Below are positions 1-7,138 of a stretch of DNA of 12,405 nucleotides, in pieces (position 1 is the stretch's first letter; every line of letters starts with the position of its first letter). Where the stretch lies: the NCBI GenBank assembly GCA_947624535.1, contig CANQKU010000025.1, positions 1 to 12,405 of the forward strand, written 5' to 3'. Position numbers and translations under genes: made by a program. The notes beneath the pieces are model-generated. The model did not search any database, was not told the origin of the DNA, and saw nothing but the letters and a program-made list of their open reading frames with translations. The stretch comes from an uncultured Bacilli bacterium. Lineage in GTDB: Bacteria; Bacillota_I; Bacilli_A; RF39; UBA660.

Positions 1-37
1 GGGGGGTATCATGGATATGATAGAGAAAAGTAGGTGA
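1..37 (+). other. Possible tail of an upstream gene (too short to judge)
   Basis: Two frames are open from the left edge: one to TAG at 31-33 and one to TGA at 35-37. The second would end in GGIMDMIEKSR. This loosely recalls the GGIGND end of the next small protein, so it may be the tail of a further paralogue. The same bases also contain a G-run followed by ATG at 11, which would give only eight codons. The AGGTGA at 32-37 serves as ribosome binding site for the gene at 45. Nothing more can be said without the sequence to the left. Confidence 0.2.
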
Positions 38-44
38 AGAGTTT

Positions 45-260
45 GTGAAGAAAATTTTAGAAAAACAATTAATAATAGGAATAGTAGTGGGAATAGTGTT
101 TGGAGTCATAGGTGTAAGTGCAGCAGCTTTAGCCGCAAGTGAAGTAAGTTTTAATGATAGTAGTTCAAAATTAAGTGCTACAACCTTACAAGCAGCAATA
201 GATGCAATGGCTAAAAAGATAAATGCTTCTATGATAATAGGAGGTATAGGTAATGACTAA
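45..260 (+). CDS. Small exported or membrane-anchored protein with QAAID module (71 aa)
   Basis: The function is not recognised. The start is GTG at 45, supported by AGGTGA seven bases upstream. Residues 1-8 are basic, about 9-31 form a Gly/Val/Ile-rich hydrophobic segment, and ALAAS at 28-32 could be a signal peptidase site. The mature part is about 40 residues: VSFNDSSSKLSATTLQAAIDAMAKKI followed by a hydrophobic, Gly-rich tail. The same plan (hydrophobic segment, then S-S-L-S-x-T-x-Q-A-A-I-D) opens the next protein, so this is a stand-alone version of that N-terminal module. Related LSATNVQ-AID stretches are known to me from phage tail/fibre and bacterial surface proteins, usually as short helical oligomerisation elements (family knowledge). 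It has no cysteine, unlike its neighbour. It overlaps the next gene by eight bases, so the two are probably translated together. It could be a partner subunit or a truncated paralogue. Confidence 0.7.
   Translation: MKKILEKQLIIGIVVGIVFGVIGVSAAALAASEVSFNDSSSKLSATTLQAAIDAMAKKINASMIIGGIGND
239..244 (+). promoter_or_regulatory. Strong internal ribosome binding site (AGGAGG)
   Basis: A consensus AGGAGG lies inside the last codons of the 71-aa gene, eight bases before ATG 253. It fixes the start of the 328-aa protein and explains the eight-base overlap of the two genes. Both proteins should therefore be made from one message. Confidence 0.85.
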
Positions 261-1239
261 AATAAAAGAATTGTTAAAGAAATCAAGTAGATTTTTCTTA
301 GGCTTAGCCATTGGTCTAACACTAAGTATAGGAGTAGGTTATGCTGTAACTGTTGCTGGCTCATCAACAACATATGACAAAAGTACTTCAGGATTATCAT
401 CAACAAATGTCCAAGCGGCTATAGATGAATTGTACAAAAAAGCCAAAGATACTAAAGTAAATACAAATATAGTTAATGCCTATACATATGATAAAATAAA
501 TTGTACAACAGGAGAAGAGTTGGGTTGTACAAAATCAAATTGTTTAAAGAATAAATCAAGAGGCTCTTGCCCAGCAGGAACAATAATAGATTATAAAGTA
601 AATAATACTACCCAAGTAAGGTTTCATGTAATACAAGACGATGGAACAACTATGACATTGCAAAGTCAAATGAATACATTGCGTAGTGTACCTTGGAATG
701 AGACTGGTTATAGTGTAGATGGGCCTGTAACAGCTTTATCTAAATTGGAAGAGGCAACTGCTAGTTGGACAAATGTCAATACTTTTGATTATTCGATAGG
801 TAATAGTAGCTCAACCTTAGGTTATTCAGGTCGACAAAGTGATTGCCGCTCAACTTATCAAGGTGGATCAATTTGTTCTGATAAATTTGAAACTCCATAT
901 CAATTATCCAAAAAGGGTGTTCGTGCAAGAATGATTACATACCAAGAAGCCAAAAAAGTTGGATGCTCTTGGGGTTATTCTAATACATGCCCAATATGGA
1001 TTACTAATTTTGTTGGCTCAAAAGATCCTGGTAAAACTTCATATAGTGGCTGTGAAAGTTATTGGTCTATGACTGCTTGGTCGTATTGTGAATGGTGTGC
1101 ATCTGGTGTAACAACGGGAGGTAAATTTGAACATAGTAATAGTAGTTGCCTAGATCCATATGAAAATGATCATGGAGCTACTTTCATAGGTCCTACTGAT
1201 TTAAATGCTGTCCGTGCAGTAGTGGTAATTAATAAATAG
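253..1239 (+). CDS. Exported Cys-rich surface protein with C-type-lectin-like C-terminal domain (328 aa)
   Basis: No named family is certain. Residues 1-12 are basic and about 13-35 are hydrophobic (signal or anchor). Residues 46-64 carry GLSSTNVQAAIDELYKK, shared with the 71-aa neighbour. From about residue 75 to the end it is clearly paralogous to the C-terminal half of the 434-aa protein at 11003. Shared landmarks are C-TG-E-x-x-C-x-K-x-x-C (84-97), C-x-x-x-TII (106-112), the DGPVTALSKLEEATASWTNV region, RARMITYQEA (224-233), a C-x7-C pair before P-I-W (238-250) and a final VRAVVVINK. The layout (Arg-Met-Ile-Thr-x-x-Glu-Ala, Cys-Pro-x-Trp, Tyr-Trp, end in V/T-R-A/P-V-V) resembles C-type-lectin/formylglycine-enzyme-like domains such as DUF6273; this is my inference. 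There are 12 cysteines, all outside the membrane segment. Four of them (267, 279, 282, 299) lie in a stretch absent from the paralogue. Likely role: surface binding or adhesion. No sortase motif is seen. Confidence 0.75.
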   Translation: MTKIKELLKKSSRFFLGLAIGLTLSIGVGYAVTVAGSSTTYDKSTSGLSSTNVQAAIDELYKKAKDTKVNTNIVNAYTYDKINCTTGEELGCTKSNCLKNKSRGSCPAGTIIDYKVNNTTQVRFHVIQDDGTTMTLQSQMNTLRSVPWNETGYSVDGPVTALSKLEEATASWTNVNTFDYSIGNSSSTLGYSGRQSDCRSTYQGGSICSDKFETPYQLSKKGVRARMITYQEAKKVGCSWGYSNTCPIWITNFVGSKDPGKTSYSGCESYWSMTAWSYCEWCASGVTTGGKFEHSNSSCLDPYENDHGATFIGPTDLNAVRAVVVINK

Positions 1240-1246
1240 ACTTAAT

Positions 1247-1282
1247 ATGAGAAAAATAAAGTAGTTAATTTTTCTCATTTTT
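1247..1282 (+). terminator. Rho-independent terminator after the 328-aa gene
   Basis: An 11-bp perfect stem, ATGAGAAAAAT (1247-1257) with ATTTTTCTCAT (1268-1278), encloses a ten-base loop and runs into five T (1278-1282). It begins eight bases after the stop codon and separates the surface-protein pair from the phosphomutase gene. Confidence 0.8.
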
Positions 1283-1320
1283 GTTATTTAAAAAGCTATA
1301 TAGAAAAATATTAATAAATG

Positions 1321-1329
1321 TGATATAGT
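1321..1329 (+). promoter_or_regulatory. Extended -10 promoter of the phosphomutase gene (TGATATAGT)
   Basis: TGA followed by TATAGT (1324-1329) lies 41 bases before the start codon, downstream of the previous terminator. No convincing -35 is present at 16-18 bp. The identical nonamer precedes the genes at 2847 and 11003. Confidence 0.5.
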
Positions 1330-1370
1330 TAATTTAAAGTTAGAATAATGTAAGGATTAGTGAGGTTAAT

Positions 1371-2744
1371 ATGAATTATAAAAAAGATATTAATAGGAAT
1401 ATATTTAGGGGATATGATATTAGAGGAATTTATGGTAAGGAACTTGATGCTGATACGGCATATACTATTGGATTAGGTTTTGGTAGTTATATTAAAGAGT
1501 TAGGTAAAACTACATGTATTATTGGTCACGATAATCGTATATCAAGCCCAATACTTTCTAATGCTCTTATGCAAGGTATTATAGAAACAGGTATCGATAT
1601 TATTGATTTAGGACTTTGTACTACGCCAATGTATTATTATGCTTGTTTAAAGTTAAAAATATATAGTGGTGTAATGGTAACTGCTAGTCATAACCCTAAA
1701 GAAGATAATGGCTTTAAATTTGCTTTTGATGAGAGTGGAAATTGTAAGGGTCAAGAAATTCAAGATTTTCTTTCATATATTTTGAAGGGTAATTTTCAAA
1801 AAGGACAAGGTAGTATTAAGACATATGATATAAAGAATGAGTATTTAACTTTATTCAAAGAAAATCTTAAGTTTGGTCCTAGAAGAGTTAAGGTAGTATT
1901 AGACCCAGGTAATGGAACTACTAGTATTATTTTAAAAGAGCTTTATAGTATGTTTCCAATTGATATTATTTTAATTAATGATATTAGTGATGGAACTTTT
2001 CCTAATCATCATCCTGATCCTTGTGTTGAGTCTAATTTGGATCAATTAAAACAAAAAGTCTTAGAAACTCATGCTGATATAGGTTTATCTTTTGATGGAG
2101 ATGGAGATCGTATGGGCATGATTAGTGGTAATGCTAAGTTTATTCCTACTGACTTATATATGATTATAATTGTTAGAGATATAATTAATAAAGTATCTAA
2201 AAAAGAATTTTTATGCGATGTAAAATGTAGTAAGTCATTTAGTGATGAGGTTGAAAAATTAGGTGGTAAGTGTATAACTTATCGTACAGGGAATTCATAT
2301 ACAAAAGCTAAAGTGAGAGATGATGACTTACCATTTGGTGGTGAATTATCTGGACATGTTTATTTTAGAGACCGTTGGCCTGGCTTTGACAGTGGCTTAT
2401 ATGCTGGACTTAGAATGTTGGAATTACTATCATATAAAAATGAAACAGTAGAAGAATTATTAGAAGGTATTAACTATTATTATTCAACAGAAGAATTGAA
2501 ATTTAAATCTAGTGATGATAAGAAATTTTCAATAATTGATAAAGTGATAGAATATGTTAAAGAAAAAAATTATAACTATTTAGATATCGATGGTGTCAAA
2601 GTATTATTTGATGACGGTTGGGCTTTAGTTAGAGCTTCTAATACTGGTCCTAATATTACGGCTAGATTTGAAGCTAGAACTAAAGAAAGATTAACCCAAT
2701 TACAAAATGAATTTATAAAATTAATAGAAGAATATAATCAGTAA
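1371..2744 (+). CDS. Phosphomannomutase / phosphoglucomutase
   Basis: This is an alpha-D-phosphohexomutase that interconverts hexose 6-phosphate and 1-phosphate in the cytoplasm, feeding nucleotide-sugar synthesis for cell-surface glycans. All four functional loops are visible. The catalytic TASHNP is at 104-109, with Ser106 as the phosphate carrier. The Mg-binding DGDGDR is at 242-247. The sugar-binding GELSGH is at 324-329, and the phosphate-binding RASNTGPN is at 421-428. The RGYDIRG near the N-terminus (13-19) is also typical. At 457 residues it has the normal length and looks intact. GELSGH rather than GEMSGH and the overall pattern fit the bacterial PMM/PGM (ManB/AlgC-like) group more than GlmM, which has GEQSGH. 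The preference between mannose and glucose cannot be decided from sequence. It sits alone between its own promoter and terminator, with AGTGAGGT just before ATG 1371. No glycan genes are adjacent. Confidence 0.92.
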   Translation: MNYKKDINRNIFRGYDIRGIYGKELDADTAYTIGLGFGSYIKELGKTTCIIGHDNRISSPILSNALMQGIIETGIDIIDLGLCTTPMYYYACLKLKIYSGVMVTASHNPKEDNGFKFAFDESGNCKGQEIQDFLSYILKGNFQKGQGSIKTYDIKNEYLTLFKENLKFGPRRVKVVLDPGNGTTSIILKELYSMFPIDIILINDISDGTFPNHHPDPCVESNLDQLKQKVLETHADIGLSFDGDGDRMGMISGNAKFIPTDLYMIIIVRDIINKVSKKEFLCDVKCSKSFSDEVEKLGGKCITYRTGNSYTKAKVRDDDLPFGGELSGHVYFRDRWPGFDSGLYAGLRMLELLSYKNETVEELLEGINYYYSTEELKFKSSDDKKFSIIDKVIEYVKEKNYNYLDIDGVKVLFDDGWALVRASNTGPNITARFEARTKERLTQLQNEFIKLIEEYNQ

Positions 2745-2759
2745 AATGATTATATTTTT
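2731..2759 (+). terminator. Terminator overlapping the phosphomutase stop codon
   Basis: AATATAATCA (2731-2740) pairs with TGATTATATT (2747-2756) around a six-base loop that contains the TAA stop (2742-2744). T residues 2755-2759 follow. The stem is AT-rich but ten pairs long and extendable by further A-T/G-T pairs. Confidence 0.65.
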
Positions 2760-2810
2760 AAATTTGAAATGTAAACTATTATCAACTTTGTAGTCACTTT
2801 TTAAATTTTA

Positions 2811-2819
2811 TGATATAGT
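2811..2819 (+). promoter_or_regulatory. Extended -10 promoter of the helD-like gene
   Basis: TGATATAGT at 2811-2819, followed by CATAATAGAAA, lies 27 bases before ATG 2847. A TTGTAG occurs at 2788 but its 20-bp spacing is long, so this is best seen as an extended -10 promoter. AGGAG at 2833-2837 gives a good ribosome site. Confidence 0.55.
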
Positions 2820-2846
2820 CATAATAGAAACTAGGAGAGTGTTATA

Positions 2847-4871
2847 ATGCCGATTTTAGAGAAAGAGTTTCAAAAAGAAAAATTAATTTTAAAGAAAGTT
2901 ACCAAACTTTTAACAGATCATATAGAAACATTAGAACAAGAAGTTCATATTTCTCATGATGACTTAGTAGAATTTAAAAACTTAGCTTGGAGTGACTTTT
3001 CTTCTTTTGATAGTGGTGATATTATTCAAGCTAGAATTTCTACTAGTGAAGAAGAAAATAGATTATTAAGTAAACAAGATTATTTAAAGAAATTATTAAA
3101 GATTAAAGATAAGCCATATTTTGCTTCAATTGTTTTTCAAGATGATGAAAATAGTATTTTTAATATTTATATTTCTCTTACTTATTTAAAAGATAAAAAT
3201 GAAAATAATATTTTATATGACTGGAGAAGTCCAATATGTAGTTTATTTTATGACTACGAGACTGGTCCATGTTCATATAAAGCACCAGGAGGTATAATTT
3301 CTGGTAATCTTTTGAGAAAAAGACAATATAAAATTGAGAATAATAAACTTATTAGTGTTTTTGATAATTCTTTAAATATTGATGATGAAGTCTTACAACA
3401 AGTTCTAGCTACTGAGTCTGATGAAAAGATGAAAAATATTGTCAATACTATTCAACAAGAACAAAATCAAGTAATTAGAAATTTAGAAGATAAAAACTTA
3501 ATAGTTCAAGGGATTGCTGGTAGTGGAAAAACTAGTGTAGCTTTACATCGTATTGCATTTTTACTATATCAAATTAAAAATTTAACAAGTGATCATATTT
3601 TAATTTTTTCTCCTAATCATATATTTACAGAATATATTTCAAATGTATTACCAGAATTAGGAGAAGACAATACTTTACAAACTACTTTTCATGACTATTT
3701 ATCATTTTTAATTACTGAATATAAACAAGTAGAGTCATATCCTCATTTTATAGCAAGATATTATTCTTATGAAGAAGCTAATAAAGCTTTAATTAAGTAT
3801 AAACAAAGTGATGCTATTATTAATGACTTAGATGACTTTTTAGAAGATTATGTAGCTAAAGCTAAATTTGAAGATGATGTAATAGAGTCTAAAAATCATT
3901 TAATGACTATGGAAGAATTAAATGAGATGCTTACATATAAATATAATAGATTACCATTATTTGAACGAGTTGATGAGATATCTAAAAAACTAAGTGAAAT
4001 ATTTTATCAAGGAAAGACTAAAAAACAATCTACATTTTATAAATTATTAGTAGAAAAATCAAACTTTCAAAAAGATTATAAAAAAATATATCAAGACTTC
4101 TTTATGAGTAGATATTGTCGAGTACCATTAACAGAAGTAGAAATTAATTCATTTTTAAAAGGTGATACTTTATCATATGAAGATGCTTTAATTTTTGCTT
4201 ATATTAAGGGTATCTTAGAAGGATTTCACTATGAAGGTAATATAAAACAAGTAGTTATTGATGAAGCTCAAGACTATAATAAACTTCAATATATAATTAT
4301 TAAAAATATCTTTAAAAAAGCAGACTTTACTATCTTAGGAGATATTAATCAAAATATTAATCCATATTATCAGTATCAATCATTAGAAGAGTTACAACAA
4401 ATCTTTGATGGTAAATATATAGAGCTTTTAAAAACTTATAGATCATCACCTGAAATTATTGAATATACTAATAAGATATTGAATTTAAATCATGTAAATG
4501 CGATTAGAAAAACTAATAACTTACCAGTTATTTTTAGAAAGGGTAATTATTCTTTGAAAGATACTTTACTAACTGATATTAATAAATTACAAACTAGTTA
4601 TAAAAGTATTGCTATTATTACTAAAGATTTAAAAGAAGCAGAAAAACTATATAAATTATTAAAAGATGAGATAACTATTTCTTTTATTAATGAAGATACT
4701 CTTAAGTTTCATAAAGAATTAGTAATTATTCCAGCTTATTTATCTAAGGGATTAGAATTTGATGCTGTAATTGCTTATAATAATAGAGAAAATAGTTATC
4801 GTAAAAATGAAAAGAAGCTACTTTATGTAGCCTGTACTAGAGCTCAACATGAACTTTATGTATATAATTAA
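2847..4871 (+). CDS. helD: HelD-family RNA polymerase recycling ATPase (UvrD-like superfamily 1)
   Basis: HelD is an SF1 ATPase that binds stalled RNA polymerase through its secondary and main channels and releases it from nucleic acid (known for Bacillus and mycobacterial members). Seen here: an N-terminal charged helical arm (about 1-85, a likely coiled coil), then the Q-motif-like TIQQEQNQVIR (201-211). Walker A is GIAGSGKTS (222-230), followed by VALHRIAFLLY, which is very typical of HelD. Walker B is IDEAQD (471-476). Motif III is GDINQ (498-502), motif IV TYRSS (530-534), motif V SKGLEFD (633-639) and motif VI VACTRAQHEL (661-670). The protein ends four residues after motif VI. At 674 residues it is about 100 shorter than B. 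subtilis HelD (774 aa as I recall), mainly in the middle and at the C-terminus, but every ATPase motif is intact. It has its own promoter and a shared terminator with the convergent kinase gene. A plain DNA helicase role is less likely. Confidence 0.88.
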   Translation: MPILEKEFQKEKLILKKVTKLLTDHIETLEQEVHISHDDLVEFKNLAWSDFSSFDSGDIIQARISTSEEENRLLSKQDYLKKLLKIKDKPYFASIVFQDDENSIFNIYISLTYLKDKNENNILYDWRSPICSLFYDYETGPCSYKAPGGIISGNLLRKRQYKIENNKLISVFDNSLNIDDEVLQQVLATESDEKMKNIVNTIQQEQNQVIRNLEDKNLIVQGIAGSGKTSVALHRIAFLLYQIKNLTSDHILIFSPNHIFTEYISNVLPELGEDNTLQTTFHDYLSFLITEYKQVESYPHFIARYYSYEEANKALIKYKQSDAIINDLDDFLEDYVAKAKFEDDVIESKNHLMTMEELNEMLTYKYNRLPLFERVDEISKKLSEIFYQGKTKKQSTFYKLLVEKSNFQKDYKKIYQDFFMSRYCRVPLTEVEINSFLKGDTLSYEDALIFAYIKGILEGFHYEGNIKQVVIDEAQDYNKLQYIIIKNIFKKADFTILGDINQNINPYYQYQSLEELQQIFDGKYIELLKTYRSSPEIIEYTNKILNLNHVNAIRKTNNLPVIFRKGNYSLKDTLLTDINKLQTSYKSIAIITKDLKEAEKLYKLLKDEITISFINEDTLKFHKELVIIPAYLSKGLEFDAVIAYNNRENSYRKNEKKLLYVACTRAQHELYVYN

Positions 4872-4900
4872 AAAGAGACTTCATTATTAAGCCTCTTTTT
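4870..4900. terminator. Bidirectional terminator between helD and the sensor kinase
   Basis: A 12-position stem pairs 4870-4881 (AAAAAGAGACTT) with 4889-4900 (AAGCCTCTTTTT) around a seven-base loop. The single mismatch is A-C in the plus-strand RNA but G-U in the minus-strand RNA, so it folds slightly better for the kinase transcript. It runs into T-rich sequence on both strands. It contains the stop codon and last codons of the kinase gene and the last A of the helD stop. Confidence 0.75.
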
Positions 4901-6266
4901 CTATTTCAAAGTAGAAAGTAGTTTTCCCCTTAGTTGAGATAACCCCATATTTATAGTGATGAAGTTCTAAGATAGATTTAACTATAGATAGTCCTAATCC
5001 AGTACCAACTAAATTTCTTTTATGTTTTTTCTTATTTTTATAATATCTATCCCAAATAAATGGAAGATCTTCTTTAGATATACCATCACCTGTATCAATA
5101 ACTTCTACTCGTATTACTTCTTTAGTTTGTTTAATCTTAATAGTAACTAGCTTATCACTACCTGTATAGTTGATAGCGTTATTTACTAAATTATAGATTA
5201 CTTGTTCTATTTTCTTTTGATCAGCCGTAATCATAATTTTTTTCTTATTAGAAAATACAAATTGATAATTCTCTAACTCTTTATAAATCTCATAACGCTT
5301 TAAAATATTACTAATTAACTCTACAAGATCAAACCTAGATAAATTAAGATCATTAATCTCTGACTGCATACTAGATAGTGTTAAGATATCATCTACTAAA
5401 CTAGACAGGCGGTCTACTTCTTCTATAATAATATTCATATTTTTATATCGTTTTTCTACAATATCACCATTTAAATCTCTAGACATTTCAGCATAAGCTT
5501 TAATCATAGTTAAAGGAGTTTTCAAGTCATGTGAAACATTGGCCATTAAATCTTTTCTTAATTCTTCAGTTTTTTCTAACTCATTTTTAGTATGATTTAA
5601 AGTTTCAGCTAACTCATTAATTTCTTCTATTTGACTATTTGACTCAAAATTAACATTAAAGTCATGTTTAGCTAACTTATTCGCAGCTTTATTAATTTTT
5701 ACAATAGGATTAGCAATATGTCTAGAAATAAAATAAGCAATTACAAAAGATAATATTAATACTATTATAGTTACATAAATAAGTTGATTTTTTAATATCC
5801 CAACAGTAGAGTCAATAGGCTCTAGTGAAGTATTTAAAAAAGCATAGAAATTATTATTTAGTTTTAAAGCATATACTAAGGTTTTATTTTTTAAATTAGA
5901 ATTGGTAACTTGATAAGTATTAGACTTAGCATTACTATAGATAAAATTTTTTTTATAATTATTTTTTGTAGAGTTAGTTAAACACCCAAGTGATAAGTAT
6001 TCACTAGTATAAATTGAGCGATATGCATCAGTTAATTCTACACAAATATTTTGATTATAGGCACTTTCATTAATTACTTCTTTTAACTCACTAATAGAGT
6101 TAGCTTTTTCAATTTGAAGAGCAACTTTTTTCATTTCTTTTTTCTTTACAAACTGATAATAGTGATTTAAAAATAATACTTGAAAAGTCCATAAAAATGC
6201 TAAAGTTAGAATAGAAAATAATATAAGATATTTCCATATTTCAATATTTAAACTATTCTTCATCAC
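4887..6266 (-). CDS. Membrane sensor histidine kinase
   Basis: This is the sensor of a two-component system with the OmpR-type regulator just upstream. Order: TM1 about 13-34, an extracellular sensor region of about 125 residues, TM2 about 161-180, HAMP (about 181-233), the HisKA box SHDLKTP (245-251, phospho-acceptor His246), and the HATPase_c domain. The latter has the N box NLVNN (359-363), G1 DTGDGI (391-396), a PFIWDRYYK segment (402-410) and G2 GTGLGL (421-426). All catalytic elements are present and the length (459 aa) is normal for this class. The extracellular part has the only two cysteines, Cys75 and Cys95, which may form a disulfide or a redox sensor. The start is either GTG 6266 or ATG 6263; the AGGAT at 6276-6280 suits the GTG. 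It overlaps the regulator gene by 14 bases, implying coupled translation. It resembles PhoR/WalK-like kinases but lacks an obvious PAS domain, and its ligand is unknown. Confidence 0.93.
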   Translation of the reverse strand: MMKNSLNIEIWKYLILFSILTLAFLWTFQVLFLNHYYQFVKKKEMKKVALQIEKANSISELKEVINESAYNQNICVELTDAYRSIYTSEYLSLGCLTNSTKNNYKKNFIYSNAKSNTYQVTNSNLKNKTLVYALKLNNNFYAFLNTSLEPIDSTVGILKNQLIYVTIIVLILSFVIAYFISRHIANPIVKINKAANKLAKHDFNVNFESNSQIEEINELAETLNHTKNELEKTEELRKDLMANVSHDLKTPLTMIKAYAEMSRDLNGDIVEKRYKNMNIIIEEVDRLSSLVDDILTLSSMQSEINDLNLSRFDLVELISNILKRYEIYKELENYQFVFSNKKKIMITADQKKIEQVIYNLVNNAINYTGSDKLVTIKIKQTKEVIRVEVIDTGDGISKEDLPFIWDRYYKNKKKHKRNLVGTGLGLSIVKSILELHHYKYGVISTKGKTTFYFEIEKEA

Positions 6267-6918
6267 TAAATTTATATCCTATTCCACGAACTGTTTTAAT
6301 TAAATCTCTATAAATACCTAAATTATTCCTTAGCATTTTTATATGAGTATCTACTGTACGATCATCACCAAAATAGTCATAGCCCCATAATTTTGATAAT
6401 AATTGTTCTCTAGATATAGCAATATTTTTATTTTTAATAAGGAAGGAGAGGATTTCAAATTCTTTTGGTGTAATATTTATAAGTTTGTTATCAATTTTAA
6501 TCGTATGAGCAGAAAAGTTAATCTCTAAAGTTTTATAGGAGTATAGAGGAGGTGAGCCTAAATTCATACGATTTTTAATTGCTTTGATCCTTGCTACTAA
6601 CTCTTTTGGTGAAAAAGGTTTTGTTAAATAGTCATCGATTCCTAAGTCAAATCCCTGTAATTTATCATATTCATCATCTCTAGCAGATAAAATAATAGTA
6701 GGTATAAGAAATTTCTTAGGAAGTTGTTTTAACATTGTAAATCCATCCATTTTAGGCATCATGATATCTAAAATCATTAAGTCATAAGAATTTTTTTGTA
6801 GTAGGTTTAATCCTTCAACACCATCAGTAGCTTCATCAAAACTATATCCCTCATTAGCTAGATATTCTTTAATGACTTCACGGATCATTAATTCATCTTC
6901 AACTATTAATATATTCAT
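6253..6918 (-). CDS. OmpR/PhoB-family response regulator
   Basis: This is a DNA-binding response regulator of 221 residues. The receiver domain (1-115) has the acidic pocket Glu7-Asp8, phospho-acceptor Asp51 in MILDIMMPKMDG, Ser78 and Lys100 (TKPF). The winged-helix domain (about 125-218) has ITPKEFEILSFL, SREQLLSKLWGYD, RTVDTHIKMLRNNL and TVRGIGYKF, the standard OmpR-type recognition region. The chosen start is ATG 6918 because GGGAGGG lies five bases upstream. An in-frame extension of ten codons to 6948 would include that ribosome site and run into the -10. It is first in the operon with the kinase gene. It is divergent from the pilin gene at 7139. The shared 220-bp region holds phased direct repeats near both promoters, so autoregulation and control of the pilin are likely (inference). 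Confidence 0.94.
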   Translation of the reverse strand: MNILIVEDELMIREVIKEYLANEGYSFDEATDGVEGLNLLQKNSYDLMILDIMMPKMDGFTMLKQLPKKFLIPTIILSARDDEYDKLQGFDLGIDDYLTKPFSPKELVARIKAIKNRMNLGSPPLYSYKTLEINFSAHTIKIDNKLINITPKEFEILSFLIKNKNIAISREQLLSKLWGYDYFGDDRTVDTHIKMLRNNLGIYRDLIKTVRGIGYKFSDEE

Positions 6919-6939
6919 GAAATCCCTCCCATAATCTAT

Positions 6940-6969
6940 ATTATACAATAAATGTGAAGATAAAGTGAA
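6940..6969 (-). promoter_or_regulatory. Promoter and 11-bp direct repeat of the regulator-kinase operon
   Basis: On the minus strand TATAAT (6945-6940) is preceded by TTCACT (6969-6964) at 18 bp, which may act as a weak -35. A second TTCACA (6958-6953) follows TTCACT with an 11-bp period, giving a TTCAC-N6-TTCAC direct repeat. Such repeats at about one helical turn are typical binding sites of PhoB/PhoP/OmpR regulators (established for the family). Their position overlapping the promoter suggests autoregulation. Confidence 0.55.
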
Positions 6970-7033
6970 AAAATACCAAATATTTGATAATATTTTAATA
7001 TATGGAAATACTAAAAATAATGGAAAAAATTTT

Positions 7034-7073
7034 GTAAAGTGACGTAAATGAATTTATTTTTTCGTAAAAGTGA
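7034..7073 (+). promoter_or_regulatory. Phased GTAAA direct repeats upstream of the pilin promoter
   Basis: GTAAAGTGA (7034-7042), GTAAATGAA (7044-7052) and GTAAAAGTGA (7064-7073) start 10 and 20 bases apart, so all lie on one face of the helix. The set ends three bases before the -35 of the pilin promoter, a classic activator position. TAAAGTGA also occurs at 6961-6968 in front of the regulator gene. This is the best candidate binding site of the adjacent OmpR-type regulator (inference). Confidence 0.5.
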
Positions 7074-7075
7074 TA

Positions 7076-7104
7076 TTGCACTAACTAAAAAAATGTGGTA
7101 TATA
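7076..7104 (+). promoter_or_regulatory. Promoter of the pilin gene
   Basis: TTGCAC (7076-7081), a 17-bp spacer and TATATA (7099-7104) form the most conventional sigma-A-type promoter in the window, ending 34 bases before ATG 7139. Confidence 0.6.
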
Positions 7105-7138
7105 GTATGTATAGAATAAATCATTAGGAGTGAATTTA

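Noticed and set aside
11..37. ATG after a G-run at the left edge
   Set aside because: It gives only eight codons. It may be part of the tail of an upstream gene and cannot be judged from this window.
3254..3445. Open frame of 63 codons on the minus strand
   Set aside because: It lies entirely inside the helD-like gene, which has complete ATPase motifs, and it has no recognisable domain. It is a shadow.
6919..6948. Ten-codon N-terminal extension of the response regulator
   Set aside because: It would cover the GGGAGGG ribosome site and the TATAAT box. The receiver domain begins naturally at ATG 6918.
7002..7037. Eleven-codon leader-like frame upstream of the pilin (ATG 7002, TAA 7035-7037)
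   Set aside because: It has no ribosome site and lies upstream of the pilin promoter, so it is not on the pilin message.
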